Below, piece after piece: positions 9,330-18,616 of a stretch of DNA of 64,000 nt. The notes below the pieces were generated by a model, which worked only from the letters and a program-made list of their open reading frames with translations, was not told the origin of the DNA and made no database searches. The position numbers were made by a program, and so were the translations under genes. Numbering within the stretch: position 1 is the first letter of the stretch; the number at the start of each line of letters is the position of its first letter. Location: positions 310,001-374,000 of the forward strand of contig NZ_JBGCUO010000001.1 of the NCBI RefSeq assembly GCF_041102775.1, read 5' to 3'. Source of the DNA: Alcanivorax sp. REN37 (GTDB lineage: Bacteria > Pseudomonadota > Gammaproteobacteria > Pseudomonadales > Alcanivoracaceae).

Positions 9330-9395
9330 CGCCGCCGCCGGGCCCGTGGCGCATGGCCTCGCGCCGCACCCCCACGCCGAGATGAGGTATTGATC

Positions 9396-9851
9396 GTGAA
9401 CAAATTCATTGTTGCCATTGCTGCCGCACTGGCTCTGCTGGTCTTCGGCTCGTCCGCGACCGCCAACTCCGGTTCCCCGTTTGCCGCCAGTGAGCGCTCT
9501 GTTTTCAGCGATCGCGCCATCGCCGAACGCATCAAGCCGTCCGGCACGGTGTGTGTGGAAGGCGACAATTGTGGCGTGGCCACGGTAGCCGACGCCGGCA
9601 ACAAGGAGCCGCGCTCCGGTGAGGCGGTGTTCAACAGCTCCTGCACCGCCTGCCACTCCACTGGCGCCGCGGGTGCGCCGCGCATGGGCAACGCCGGTGA
9701 GTGGGCGTCGCACATCGCTAAGGGCATCGACACGCTCTACAAGCACTCCATCGAAGGCTTTAATGCCATGCCGCCGAAAGGTCTGTGCATGGACTGCTCT
9801 GACGAAGAGCTGCATGCCGCCGTCGATTACATGGTTTCCAAGTCTAAGTAA
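9396..9851 (+). CDS. Cytochrome c5-type periplasmic cytochrome
   Basis: 151 residues starting at GTG 9396 with a GAGG Shine-Dalgarno 8 nt upstream. The frame extends further up, but only this start gives a clean signal peptide (VNKFIVAIAAALALLVFGSS, cleavage near ATA-NS). The mature protein has one haem-binding CTACH motif in the sequence SSCTACHSTGAAGAPRMGN. The distal Met is likely in the FNAMPPKG loop, and a second Cys pair (GLCMDCSDEE) is typical of the c5 family and may form a disulfide. Its role would be electron transfer to terminal oxidases in the periplasm. A small lipoprotein gene follows after 3 nt. Confidence 0.88.
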   Translation: MNKFIVAIAAALALLVFGSSATANSGSPFAASERSVFSDRAIAERIKPSGTVCVEGDNCGVATVADAGNKEPRSGEAVFNSSCTACHSTGAAGAPRMGNAGEWASHIAKGIDTLYKHSIEGFNAMPPKGLCMDCSDEELHAAVDYMVSKSK

Positions 9852-9854
9852 GCT

Positions 9855-10037
9855 ATGCGCAGCCTACTGCTCTTGGGAGTCCTGATGGGGTTGGCCGCGT
9901 GCGGCGATCCGGAACCGGTGCCGGTGGCAGAGCCGGAAATTCCGGATACCGTGCTGCGTCAGCCGCCGCCACCACAGATGGACCCCGCCGACATTCCCGA
10001 GCCGCTCGAAGAGCCGGCGGACGAGTCGGAGCTGTAA
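9855..10037 (+). CDS. Small Pro/Glu-rich lipoprotein
   Basis: 60 residues with a lipobox (MGLAAC, Cys at residue 16) after a short hydrophobic signal, so it should be lipidated at the periplasmic face. The mature 45 residues are acidic and proline-rich (e.g. LRQPPPPQMDPADIPEP) with no fold expected. It resembles small lipoproteins of the LptM/YifL class that sit near dap genes in other bacteria, but here it is co-transcribed with cytochrome c5 (3-nt gap). The function is unassigned. Confidence 0.75.
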   Translation: MRSLLLLGVLMGLAACGDPEPVPVAEPEIPDTVLRQPPPPQMDPADIPEPLEEPADESEL

Positions 10038-10041
10038 AGAA

Positions 10042-10068
10042 ACCGGCGCTGTGTGCGCCGGTTTTTTT
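10042..10068 (+). terminator. Terminator of the cytochrome c5 operon
   Basis: 8-bp perfect stem ACCGGCGC/GCGCCGGT (10042-10049 with 10055-10062) followed by T7. It lies between convergent genes. Confidence 0.9.
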
Positions 10069-10076
10069 ATGCCCGC

Positions 10077-12089
10077 TCAGTCGCCCAACAGCGCCCGCAA
10101 ACCGGCGAGGCTGTTCTGCGCGATGGCGTCAGCTTGGTCCGGATCGTGCACTGCACCCTCGCCGTGGAATTGCAGGTCGTCCTGCGGCATCTCCTCGATG
10201 AAACGACTCGGTACTGTGCCCACCCGCTCCCCGAATTGCTTACGTGTCAGCGCGTGGGTCAGCGTCAGGTTGGCTTTAGCGCGGGTGATGCCCACGTACA
10301 TCAAACGCCGTTCTTCAACGATATTGTCGTCCTCGATGCTGGCGCGGTGCGGCAGCAGCTCTTCCTCAATGCCCATCAGGTAGACGTGGGGGTACTCCAG
10401 CCCCTTGGCGGCGTGCAGTGTCAGCAGCTGCACGCGGTCAGTGTCGTCCTCGTTATCCTGTTGTTCGAGCATGTCGATCAACACCAGGCGCGCGATGGTA
10501 CTGGCGAGGTCGCGATCTTCTTCGTCGCGTTCCATCATCCGCTCCAAGCTGCCCACCAGCGTCCAAACGTTTTCCACACGGCGGTCGCCAATACGAGGAC
10601 TGGAGGCGTTCTGGCGCACCCAGCCTTCGTAGTTGAGTTCGCTGATGAGTTCACGCACGGCTTGGGTGGAATGGTCGCGCTGGCTCAGCTCGCGCTTCTG
10701 GTCCATCCACTGCTTGAACTCGCGCAGCCGCTCGGCGCCACGGGCCGGCAACACGCTGTCGAGCGCCATGTCGTCGCACACGTGATAGAGCCCTTGGCCG
10801 CGCTTGGCGGCCCAACCGGCCAGCTTCTCCAGCGTTGCCGAGCCGATCTCGCGCCGGGGCGTGTTGATAATACGCAGGAATGCGTTGTCGTCGTCCGGGT
10901 TCACCAGCAGCCGCAGGTAGCACATCAGGTCTTTCACCTCGGTGTGCGAGAAGAAGCTGCGTCCACCAGAGACCTTGTAGGGGATCTGCATGGTTTGCAG
11001 CTTGGTCTCCAGCGCGCGTGACTGGAAATTGCCCCGGTAGAGCACCGCGAAATCCTTCCAACGCAGGCCTCGCTGTAGCCGCTGGTGGAAAATATCGGTG
11101 GCAATCCACTCGGTTTCCGCCTCCTCATCGGCCAGCGCTACCACCCGGATCGGCTCGCCGTAGCCGTAGTCGGACCACAGCGTTTTCTCGAACACATGCG
11201 GGTTGTTGGCGATCACTGCGTTGGCGGCTTTGAGGATGCGGCCGGAGGAGCGGTAATTCTGCTCCAGTTTGACGATGTTCAGATGCGGCCAGTCCTGCTG
11301 TAGTTGGGCGAGGTTTTCCGGCCGCGCGCCACGCCAGGCGTAGATCGACTGATCGTCGTCGCCGACCACGGTGAAGCGGCCGAGCGGTTCTACCAACAGC
11401 CGCACCAGCTCGTACTGGGCGCTGTTAGTGTCTTGGTATTCGTCCACCAGCAGGTAGCGAATGCGGTTACGCCATTTTTCCAACGCGCTGGGGTGGTCAC
11501 GCAAGAGCGTTACTGGCAGAAAGATCAGATCGTCAAAGTCCACCGCGTTGCAGGCGCGCAGCATGCGGTTGTAGCGGCTGTAGCTGATAGCAGCGCGTTG
11601 CTCGTCGTCGGTCTGCGCCAAGCTCAGTGCCTGTTCCGGTGACACCAAGTCGTTTTTCCATGAGGAGATGCGGTGCAGGATGAAATCCACCGCGTCGAGA
11701 TCGCGCTCACTGTCGCCTTGGTGCAGCAGCTCCTTCAGCAACTCGCGGCCATCGGCCTGGTCGAGGATCGAGAAGCCGCTGCGCAAACCGCACAGTGCCA
11801 AATCGGACTTGAGGATACGCAAGCCAAGGTTGTGGAAGGTCGACACGATCAGGCCGCGCGAGGCGCTGCGCGACACCAGAGTGCCGATGCGTTCCTTCAT
11901 TTCCCGCGCCGCCTTGTTGGTGAAGGTGACCGCCGCGATGTGGCGGGCGCTGATCTGGTGATGCTCGATCAGCCAGGCAATCTTGCGGGTGATGACGCTG
12001 GTTTTGCCGGAGCCAGCGCCGGCCAGCACCAGCAGGGGCCCCTGGGTGTACATCACGGCTTCTTGCTGGCGCGGATTGAGGTTGTTCAC
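10077..12089 (-). CDS. rep: ATP-dependent DNA helicase Rep
   Basis: 670 residues, close to E. coli Rep (673). This is a superfamily 1A 3'-5' helicase that clears roadblocks ahead of the replisome. The motifs run in order: Walker A LAGAGSGKT (residues 22-30), Ia AVTFTNKAAREMKER, II LLVDEYQDTN, III GDDDQSIYAWRGA, V LLTLHAAKGLEYPHVYL and VI RRLMYVGITRAK. The start is GTG 12089 with GGAG upstream; the beginning MNNLNPRQQEAV matches the family. It is divergent from the SDR gene and convergent with the cytochrome operon. Confidence 0.95.
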   Translation of the reverse strand: MNNLNPRQQEAVMYTQGPLLVLAGAGSGKTSVITRKIAWLIEHHQISARHIAAVTFTNKAAREMKERIGTLVSRSASRGLIVSTFHNLGLRILKSDLALCGLRSGFSILDQADGRELLKELLHQGDSERDLDAVDFILHRISSWKNDLVSPEQALSLAQTDDEQRAAISYSRYNRMLRACNAVDFDDLIFLPVTLLRDHPSALEKWRNRIRYLLVDEYQDTNSAQYELVRLLVEPLGRFTVVGDDDQSIYAWRGARPENLAQLQQDWPHLNIVKLEQNYRSSGRILKAANAVIANNPHVFEKTLWSDYGYGEPIRVVALADEEAETEWIATDIFHQRLQRGLRWKDFAVLYRGNFQSRALETKLQTMQIPYKVSGGRSFFSHTEVKDLMCYLRLLVNPDDDNAFLRIINTPRREIGSATLEKLAGWAAKRGQGLYHVCDDMALDSVLPARGAERLREFKQWMDQKRELSQRDHSTQAVRELISELNYEGWVRQNASSPRIGDRRVENVWTLVGSLERMMERDEEDRDLASTIARLVLIDMLEQQDNEDDTDRVQLLTLHAAKGLEYPHVYLMGIEEELLPHRASIEDDNIVEERRLMYVGITRAKANLTLTHALTRKQFGERVGTVPSRFIEEMPQDDLQFHGEGAVHDPDQADAIAQNSLAGLRALLGD

Positions 12090-12181
12090 AGGCGGCTCCG
12101 GTGCGGGAAGCGCGTATCATAACAGCGGGTCGGGCCGCCGGCAGCGGTCGCCCGGTGTGACATCCAGCGAAGGAGATTGAG

Positions 12182-12937
12182 ATGCAGGACCGCTTTTCCA
12201 TGCAGGGCAAACGGGTGCTGGTGACCGGGGCGTCGTCCGGCTTCGGTGCCCATTTCGCGGTGACGTTGGCGGAAGCTGGCGCTGATCTGGTGCTGGCGGC
12301 ACGGCGGTTGGAGCGACTTGAGCAAACCGCTGCTGCGGTGCGGGCGTTCGGTCGCGAAGCGCTGGTGCTGCGGATGGATGTGGCGGACCCCGCCAGCGTT
12401 GAGCAGGCGTTCATGCGTATGCCGGCGCTAGATGTAGTGATCAACAATGCCGGCATCAGCCGCCTTGGCACCACGGAGTCGCTCAGCGAAGACGACTGGG
12501 ATGCGGTGCTGGACACCAATCTCAAAGGCGTGTGGGCGGTGAGCCGCGCGGCCATCAAAGCGTGGCGCGCAGCGGACCGCCCCGGCAACTTGGTCAACGT
12601 GGCATCGGTGTTAGCGCTGCGGGTCGGCAACCAGCTACCGGCCTATGCAGCCTCGAAGGCCGCGGTAGTGCAGTTCACCCGTTCAGTGGCGCTTGACTAT
12701 GCGCGCTATAACATCCGCTGCAATGCGTTGTGTCCGGGCTACTTCGTAACCGAAATCAACCGTGATTGGCTGGCCTCAGAAGCCGGCCAGCGTCAGATCA
12801 GTCGGGTGCCGTTCCGCCGTGTTGGCGAGATGGAAGACATCAGCGGGCCGCTGTTGCTGCTGGCGTCTGATGCTTCACGGTTTATGAGTGGCGTGGCGTT
12901 GCCGGTGGATGGGGGCCACCTGTGCTCGGCACTCTGA
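12182..12937 (+). CDS. SDR-family oxidoreductase
   Basis: 251-residue classical short-chain dehydrogenase. The cofactor loop is TGASSGFG (residues 16-23), the NNAG motif is VINNAGIS (about 85-92), and the catalytic Ser-Tyr-Lys set is in VNVASV and YAASKAA. Cofactor preference (RRLERLEQ after beta 2) suggests NADP(H). The C-terminal GVALPVDGGH is standard. AAGGAG lies 6 nt before the ATG. The substrate cannot be read from sequence. It ends 12 nt from the convergent comM. Confidence 0.85.
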   Translation: MQDRFSMQGKRVLVTGASSGFGAHFAVTLAEAGADLVLAARRLERLEQTAAAVRAFGREALVLRMDVADPASVEQAFMRMPALDVVINNAGISRLGTTESLSEDDWDAVLDTNLKGVWAVSRAAIKAWRAADRPGNLVNVASVLALRVGNQLPAYAASKAAVVQFTRSVALDYARYNIRCNALCPGYFVTEINRDWLASEAGQRQISRVPFRRVGEMEDISGPLLLLASDASRFMSGVALPVDGGHLCSAL

Positions 12938-12949
12938 ACGGCCGCCTGT

Positions 12950-14434
12950 TCAGCCTTGCCAATGCCGGAACGCCAAGGCCGTACGCAGGTGCTGAGCGTT
13001 GACCTCGGTTTCTGCCGCCAGATCCGCCACTGTCCGCGCCACCCGCAACAAGCGGTGGGTGGCGCGAGCTGACAGTCCCAAGCGCTCGCCCACTGGTGTC
13101 AGCCAGTCTTGGTGCCGGTGCAGGATCGGGGCCAGCGCTTGATGATCAAGATTGCGGTTCAGCCCCGGTTGCCGTTGCCATTGGCGCTGCCGCGCCGCCA
13201 TGACCCGTTCGCGGATGTCGGTGCTGGATTGCCCGCTGGGCAGCGACAATAACTCTGCCGGCCGCACCGCACTGACGCCCACCATCAAATCAATCCGGTC
13301 GAGCAGCGGGCCGGACAGCTTTTGCTGATAGCGCGCCGCGCGTGGGCACGGATCACCGCAGGCGCGCTGGGGGTCGCCCAAGTAGCCGCAAGGGCAAGGA
13401 TTCATCGCCGCCACCAGCTGGAACTGCGCCGGCAGCCGGGTGCGGTAAGCCGCCCGTGCCAGATGGATTTCGCCGGTCTCCAGCGGCTCACGCAGTGTTT
13501 CCAGGGTATTGCGCTGGAATTCCGGCAACTCATCGAGGAACAACACCCCGTGATGGCTGAGGGACACCTCGCCGGGCCGCGGCTGCGCGCCGCCGCCTGC
13601 CAGCGCCACCGTGCTGACTGAATGATGTGGCGCGCGAAATGGAGGCAGGTGGAGGGCGGCCAATGGGCGCGGATTGCGCAGTCCATGCACGGCGGCCACC
13701 TCGATGGCCTGTGCCGTTGTGAGTGGCGGCAGCAGACCAGGCAGCCGCTGCGCGAGCATGCTCTTGCCACTGCCTGGCGGGCCGCACAGCAGTAGTGAAT
13801 GACCGCCGGCGGCGGCGATCTCCAGTGCTTGTTTGGCATGGGATTGGCCGCGGATGTCGGACAGGCACAGGGGTGATTCGGGAGACTGCGGCGGCTCGCT
13901 GGCCACCGGTGCTGTGAGCGTCAGCTGCCCGGCCAGCGCCGCACACAGACTGCGCAGGCAGTCCGCCATCAATGCCACGCCCGGTACCAGTGCTGCCTCG
14001 GCTGCATTGCCCTGGGGTAGCACCAGTTTGCGGCCGGCCCGTTGGCAGGCTAGCACCGCCGGCAGTGGCGCCCGCACCGGGCGCAGACCACCGCACAGCG
14101 CTAGTTCACCGACCAACTCTAAATGCTCTAACTGGGTGCCGGGCACTTGGCCGCTGGCTACGAGGATGCCGGTGGCGATGGCCAGGTCGAAACAGCCTCC
14201 CTGCTTGGGTAGGTCGGCGGGTGCCAAGTTCACGGTGATGCGGCGTTGCGGAAAACTGAAACCGCTATTGAGCAAGGCCGAGCGTACGCGGTCGCGGCTT
14301 TCTTTTACCGCGGTTTCGGCGAGGCCGACGATATGGAAGCCCGGTAAGCCGCCGGACAGATGGGTTTCCACCACCACTTCTGGGGCTTCAAGGCCAAGTT
14401 CGGCACGGCTGAGAATGCGGGAGAACGAAGACAT
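12950..14434 (-). CDS. comM: ComM/YifB-family AAA+ ATPase
   Basis: 494 residues. An N-terminal Lon-protease-like S5 domain (about 1-165, e.g. THLSGGLPGFHIVGLAE) is followed by a Mg-chelatase-type AAA+ module with Walker A GPPGSGKS (about 217-224) and Walker B LFLDELPEF, and a C-terminal Mg-chelatase subdomain (about 395-490). ComM is a hexameric helicase that drives branch migration during natural transformation in Vibrio and Acinetobacter, so recombination of incoming DNA is the likely role. The cysteine cluster CPCGYLGDPQRACGDPC is family-typical. The downstream gene on the opposite strand is an SDR and gives no link. Confidence 0.93.
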   Translation of the reverse strand: MSSFSRILSRAELGLEAPEVVVETHLSGGLPGFHIVGLAETAVKESRDRVRSALLNSGFSFPQRRITVNLAPADLPKQGGCFDLAIATGILVASGQVPGTQLEHLELVGELALCGGLRPVRAPLPAVLACQRAGRKLVLPQGNAAEAALVPGVALMADCLRSLCAALAGQLTLTAPVASEPPQSPESPLCLSDIRGQSHAKQALEIAAAGGHSLLLCGPPGSGKSMLAQRLPGLLPPLTTAQAIEVAAVHGLRNPRPLAALHLPPFRAPHHSVSTVALAGGGAQPRPGEVSLSHHGVLFLDELPEFQRNTLETLREPLETGEIHLARAAYRTRLPAQFQLVAAMNPCPCGYLGDPQRACGDPCPRAARYQQKLSGPLLDRIDLMVGVSAVRPAELLSLPSGQSSTDIRERVMAARQRQWQRQPGLNRNLDHQALAPILHRHQDWLTPVGERLGLSARATHRLLRVARTVADLAAETEVNAQHLRTALAFRHWQG

Positions 14435-14515
14435 GGCGGCAGTGTGGCGCCGCCCGGGCGGGCTGGACAGCCGACAACGCTGATAGTGGTTGTCAGCTAT
14501 CCGGGATGAAGCAGG

Positions 14516-14761
14516 TCAGCTGCTTTGTTGTTCGAGCGCGGCCACGCTGCGCTCCAGCGCTTCCAGTTTTTCGCGGGTGCGCAGCAGGACTTGCTGCTGC
14601 ACGTCGAATTCTTCCCGGCCAACCAAATCCATGCGCGTGATGGTCTCGCGCAGCACCGCTTGCACGCTGCGCTCTACTTCATCGCGCAGTTCTCCAAGGC
14701 CCGCCGGCAGGCGGCGGCTGATGTCCGCCATCAGGCGGTCGATCAAGGGCAGGTCGTTCAT
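14516..14761 (-). CDS. ubiK: UbiK ubiquinone-biosynthesis accessory factor
   Basis: 81 residues of the BMFP/YqiC family. An amphipathic N-terminal half (LIDRLMADISRRLPAG) is followed by a C-terminal coiled coil containing the conserved FDVQQQVLLRTREKLEALE stretch. UbiK binds UbiJ and helps the soluble Ubi complex in aerobic ubiquinone synthesis. It is 81 nt upstream of comM on the same strand, an arrangement also common elsewhere. It diverges from glnK. Confidence 0.9.
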   Translation of the reverse strand: MNDLPLIDRLMADISRRLPAGLGELRDEVERSVQAVLRETITRMDLVGREEFDVQQQVLLRTREKLEALERSVAALEQQSS

Positions 14762-14839
14762 GGCTTGTCCGCGTGGTCAGCAAAGCGGCCATGGTAGCGC
14801 CGCCCCCGGACCGCGGCCAGCGCCGCCGCGACCGCTTGC

Positions 14840-14854
14840 GCACCAAAATGGGGA
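14840..14854 (+). promoter_or_regulatory. Possible NtrC-type site upstream of glnK
   Basis: GCACCAAAATGGGGA resembles the NtrC consensus GCACC-N5-GGTGC: the left half is exact and the right half is imperfect. It lies 216 nt before glnK. A weak sigma-54-like TGG...GC pair with correct 10-nt spacing appears near 14904-14919, and a perfect TATAAT lies at 14874-14879. The rest of 14762-15069 holds nothing else recognisable. Confidence 0.35.
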
Positions 14855-14982
14855 GCGCGGCCAAGTGCTGCGCTATAATGGCCCGGTCTTGTGCCCGCGA
14901 CAGTGGGCCAGACACAGCAACTCTCTGATTTTGCGTGCGAATTCAAATAGGCATGGATCGTGCAAAAAACCAGACGCAGTGA

Positions 14983-15408
<426 letters not shown>

Positions 15409-15473
15409 TCCACCCGCTCCACCCAACGATCCATGCCTACTGATCGCGACGTCCATCTCCGGAGGGTTGTCCT

Positions 15474-16736
15474 GTGGAACACGTGCTTGAACTTCGCTTT
15501 GCCCTCGATACGTTCTATTACCTTGTCTGCGGCGCGCTGGTGATGTGGATGGCCGCCGGCTTCATGATGCTTGAAGCCGGTTTGGTCCGAGCCAAGAACG
15601 CCACTGAAATCCTCACCAAGAATATCTCGCTGTTTTGCATTGCCGCCATCATGTACCTGCTGGTGGGCTACGCCATCATGTACGGTGGGCCGCTGCTGTT
15701 GCATGGCATCGGCCAGTTCGATCTGGCCAGCATGCTCGATGCGTCCAGCCGTAACGGCTTTGGCGGTGACGCCAACTACGCCCGCGGTGCCGACTTCTTC
15801 TTCCAAGTGATGTTCGTGGCTACCGCCATGTCGGTGGTGTCCGGCGCCGTGGCAGAGCGCATGAAGCTGTGGGTGTTCCTGCTGTTTGCCATGGTTATGA
15901 CCGCAGTCCTGTATCCCATGGAAGGCGCCTGGACCTGGGGCGGCCGGGATGTGTTCGGTCTATTCAATCTCGGCGAACTGGGCTTCAGCGATTTTGCTGG
16001 CTCTGGCGTAGTGCATTTGGCAGGCGCCACGGCAGCGCTGGCGGCAGTGCTGCTGCTCGGCCCGCGGCGCGGCAAGTACAACAGCGATGGCACCATCAAC
16101 GCCATTCCTGGCTCCAACCTGCCGCTGTCGGCGCTGGGCACCATGGTGCTGTGGTTGGGCTGGTTCGGCTTCAATGCGGGTTCGGTGTTCAAGCTGTCGG
16201 ACGGCAACAGTGCCAATTTGGTGGCGATGGCGTTCCTGAACACGCATATGGCGGCGGTGTCCGGGGGTGTGGCGGCGTTGCTGATGTCGCGGCTGCTGTT
16301 CGGCAAGGCCGATCTGACCATGCTGCTCAATGGTGTGCTGGCCGGACTGGTGGTGATCACGGCGGATGCGGTGAATCCGGAGCCGGCGCTGGCGGCGCTG
16401 TATGGCGCGCTGGGCGGTGTGCTGGTGGTGCTGAGCATCCTCGGGCTTGACCGGCTACACATTGATGATCCGGTCGGCGCCATCTCGGTGCATGGCAGCT
16501 GCGGCATCCTCGGTTTGCTGTTGGTGCCATGGGCCAACCCGGATGCCACGCTGGTGGGACAGTTGGCGGGTATCGCGGTGATCTTCCTGTGGATCTTCTT
16601 GATGTCACTGCTGGTTTGGGCGCTGCTCGGTAAGTTGATGGGGCTGCGCGCGTCCCAAGAGGATGAGTACAACGGGCTCGATGTGCCGGAGTGCGGGATG
16701 GAGGCCTACCCCGAGTTCCTACGCGTGAAAAGCTGA
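15474..16736 (+). CDS. amtB: Ammonium transporter AmtB
   Basis: 420-residue inner-membrane protein with about eleven transmembrane helices, forming a trimer that conducts ammonium and ammonia. The start is GTG 15474 with GGAGG 8 nt before it. Family motifs include MLEAGLVRAKNA, the signature DFAGSGVVHLAGA (about residues 171-183), and HGSCGILGLL carrying the second pore histidine. There is no cleavable signal peptide: the first helix begins near residue 15. The neighbouring GlnK would gate it. It is followed by a strong hairpin. Confidence 0.95.
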   Translation: MEHVLELRFALDTFYYLVCGALVMWMAAGFMMLEAGLVRAKNATEILTKNISLFCIAAIMYLLVGYAIMYGGPLLLHGIGQFDLASMLDASSRNGFGGDANYARGADFFFQVMFVATAMSVVSGAVAERMKLWVFLLFAMVMTAVLYPMEGAWTWGGRDVFGLFNLGELGFSDFAGSGVVHLAGATAALAAVLLLGPRRGKYNSDGTINAIPGSNLPLSALGTMVLWLGWFGFNAGSVFKLSDGNSANLVAMAFLNTHMAAVSGGVAALLMSRLLFGKADLTMLLNGVLAGLVVITADAVNPEPALAALYGALGGVLVVLSILGLDRLHIDDPVGAISVHGSCGILGLLLVPWANPDATLVGQLAGIAVIFLWIFLMSLLVWALLGKLMGLRASQEDEYNGLDVPECGMEAYPEFLRVKS

Positions 16737-16742
16737 GCAAGC

Positions 16743-16773
16743 GCGGGCGCCGGCAACGGCGCCCGCTTTGTTT
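16743..16773. terminator. Terminator after amtB
   Basis: 10-bp perfect stem (16743-16752 with 16757-16766, GCAA loop) followed by TTTGTTT. It separates amtB from the convergent START-protein gene. Confidence 0.88.
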
Positions 16774-17501
16774 CACGGAGCGAGATGCGCGGCAGGGAAG
16801 CGCAGCGCGTCCGGATCCGGCAGCGACAATTGATGTGCGTCATAGACCCGGTAAGCAGGTTTTTCCAGTTGCGCGTGCAGTCCTTGCAAGGTAGTCAGCG
16901 GTGCCTTGGTAGCGACGAAGTTCGACAGCCAAGTGGGGATCGAGCCGCCGGGGTCCACAAAAGTCTCGAAGGTGACCCGGCTCCAGCCGTCGGCCAAGGG
17001 TTCCACCACGAAGCGATTGTCGAGTTCCGGCAGGCGGGTATAACCCCGCTGTGGCGGGTAGACCGCATCGGTGGCTCGAGACGCCACCGTAATCGCCAGT
17101 GTGGCCGGATCTTGAGTGATTGCAGTGTTCACTACTACGTCCCGATCTGATACCGGCCAGATGCCTTTGATCATGATGCGGGTATGGGTCACTCCCCATT
17201 CACTGCGTTGCTCTGCGCGTTGGCACTGGAACACCCAATCGGGGAAGTTGGGCACGTCGCGGATCACCGCCAGCACATTCAGCGCCGAGTAGGGCACTTC
17301 CACCACACCTTTGAACTGCTTGATGGGGTAGCCCTCCACCGGGCGGTTCCAGGTGCTCACCTCGCCGCGGGCAGTAGCGGTTTTCAGCGGCTTCCAGGGC
17401 GCGTCCGCTAGCGCCGGTTGCGCCAGTAGCAAGGCCGCCAAAACCAAACAATGGTGCAAGAACGAGGCGTTACGGAAAGAAACCATCGACGGCAACAGCA
17501 T
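16773..17501 (-). CDS. START-domain lipid-binding protein, exported
   Basis: 242 residues from ATG 17501 (GGAG 5 nt upstream). A Sec signal peptide (FLHHCLVLAALLLAQPALA, cleavage after ALA-DA) precedes a START/SRPBCC domain (about 35-215), with elements such as YPIKQFKGVVEVPYS, VRDVPNFPDWVFQC and the WSRVTFETFVDPGGSIP strand. START domains hold a lipid or sterol in a helix-grip cavity. A periplasmic lipid carrier is likely, but the ligand is unknown. It diverges from an alpha/beta hydrolase gene across a dyad-symmetric control region, suggesting shared regulation with lipid or alkane metabolism. Confidence 0.82.
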   Translation of the reverse strand: MLLPSMVSFRNASFLHHCLVLAALLLAQPALADAPWKPLKTATARGEVSTWNRPVEGYPIKQFKGVVEVPYSALNVLAVIRDVPNFPDWVFQCQRAEQRSEWGVTHTRIMIKGIWPVSDRDVVVNTAITQDPATLAITVASRATDAVYPPQRGYTRLPELDNRFVVEPLADGWSRVTFETFVDPGGSIPTWLSNFVATKAPLTTLQGLHAQLEKPAYRVYDAHQLSLPDPDALRFPAAHLAP

Positions 17502-17549
17502 AGGGGCTCCAGTACAAGGCATTGACTTCCGGGCGAGCTCGCGACGTCA

Positions 17550-17590
17550 ATGATTACATTGCCTAATGGTTCCATTTAAAATGTAATCAT
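17550..17590. promoter_or_regulatory. Dyad operator between divergent genes
   Basis: A perfect 11-bp inverted repeat: ATGATTACATT at 17550-17560 and AATGTAATCAT at 17580-17590, with a 19-nt spacer. It lies 49 nt from the START gene and 73 nt from the hydrolase gene and overlaps a plus-strand promoter, as expected for a repressor or activator dimer pair. The regulator is not identified. Confidence 0.65.
17559..17587 (+). promoter_or_regulatory. Promoter of the alpha/beta hydrolase gene
   Basis: TTGCCT (17559-17564), a 17-nt spacer, then TGTAAT (17582-17587). The -10 sits inside the right arm of the dyad, so binding there would occlude RNA polymerase. Confidence 0.5.
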
Positions 17591-17662
17591 GACTCGCCTG
17601 TGTCACAGGCAGCGAATTCTGTATGTGAAGTTGCGAGCTGAGGCTCGCCCTGGAGCCCCAAC

Positions 17663-18577
17663 ATGACGACTCAACGGCATCGTATCCAATCCGGATCGAT
17701 CTCTCTGCAGGCTTATACCTGGGGTGATCCGACGGCTACGCCGTTGGTGCTGGTGCACGGTTACCCGGACAACCATCTGGCTTGGGTGCCGGTGGCGGAA
17801 AGATTGTCCGACAGTTTCTATGTTATTGCCTATGACGTACGCGGTGCGGGCGAGTCCGACCGGCCGAAAGGGCGCAAGGCTTACCAAATTAGTGTGCTGG
17901 TGGAAGACCTGGAAGCGGTGGTGGATACCCTGATCCCGGGGCAGCAATTCCATCTGGCCGGTCACGATTGGGGCTCGATCCAGAGCTGGGAGTCGGTCAC
18001 CACCGCGCCGATGAAGGACCGCATTCTTTCTTACACCACGGTGTCCGGCCCGAGCCTCGACCACATGGGCTACTGGGTGCGCAGCCACCTGTCTGACAGC
18101 GCCAGCCGCGTTTCCGCGCTGAAGCAGCTTATGTCCTCTTGGTATATCACCGCGTTCCAACTGCCGCTGATACCGGAGTTAATGTGGAAAGCCGTGGTCG
18201 GCCGCAATTGGAAACACTTCCTGTCCAAGGTTGAAGGGGTGAAGGAGCCGCATGCCAACCCCTACCAGACCGTGGACGGTCGCGACGGCGTCTGGCTGTA
18301 CCGATCCAACTTTGCTCCGCGCCTGCTGCGCCCGGCGCCGCGCTACGCTGACTGCCCGGTGCAACTGATCGTGCCGCTGAAGGATGCCTATGCTGGCGTC
18401 TACCTGTTTGATGAGCTGCACGAGTGGGTGCCGGAACTGTACCGCCGCGATGTCGACGCCGGTCACTGGCTGATGCTCAGTGACCCTGATTGGTTGGCGG
18501 CCGCCATCCGCGATTTTATTGATGCCGTAGAACGAGGGGACCAACAAGAGTCCTTGCGTTCACTGCGCGTGGCGTGA
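17663..18577 (+). CDS. Alpha/beta hydrolase (epoxide-hydrolase-like)
   Basis: 304 residues. The oxyanion motif HGYPDN is at about 33-38, the nucleophile elbow GHDWGS near 95 carries Asp as the nucleophile, and the catalytic His is in VDAGHWLMLSDPD (about 275). An Asp nucleophile points to the epoxide hydrolase or haloalkane dehalogenase branch, not esterases. The ELMWKAVVGRNW region forms the cap. GGAG lies 7 nt before the ATG. It belongs to a block with the START protein, a metal-dependent hydrolase, an SDR and a flavin monooxygenase. In related hydrocarbon degraders a similar domain is found fused to an SDR. The substrate is unknown. Confidence 0.85.
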   Translation: MTTQRHRIQSGSISLQAYTWGDPTATPLVLVHGYPDNHLAWVPVAERLSDSFYVIAYDVRGAGESDRPKGRKAYQISVLVEDLEAVVDTLIPGQQFHLAGHDWGSIQSWESVTTAPMKDRILSYTTVSGPSLDHMGYWVRSHLSDSASRVSALKQLMSSWYITAFQLPLIPELMWKAVVGRNWKHFLSKVEGVKEPHANPYQTVDGRDGVWLYRSNFAPRLLRPAPRYADCPVQLIVPLKDAYAGVYLFDELHEWVPELYRRDVDAGHWLMLSDPDWLAAAIRDFIDAVERGDQQESLRSLRVA

Positions 18578-18616
18578 CCGCCACCTCCCTAAATTACTGT
18601 TGTGAAGGACCTCGCC

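Noticed and set aside
7818-9815. 665-codon open frame on the minus strand
   Set aside because: It lies antisense to the histidine kinase and cytochrome genes, whose motifs are unmistakable. Long antisense frames are common at this GC content, and the translation (His/Ala/Gln-rich, no motif) looks like a shadow.
14880-14896. Sigma-54 -24/-12 candidate TGGCCCGGTCTTGTGC
   Set aside because: The GG and GC elements are 11 nt apart, not 10, which normally destroys activity.
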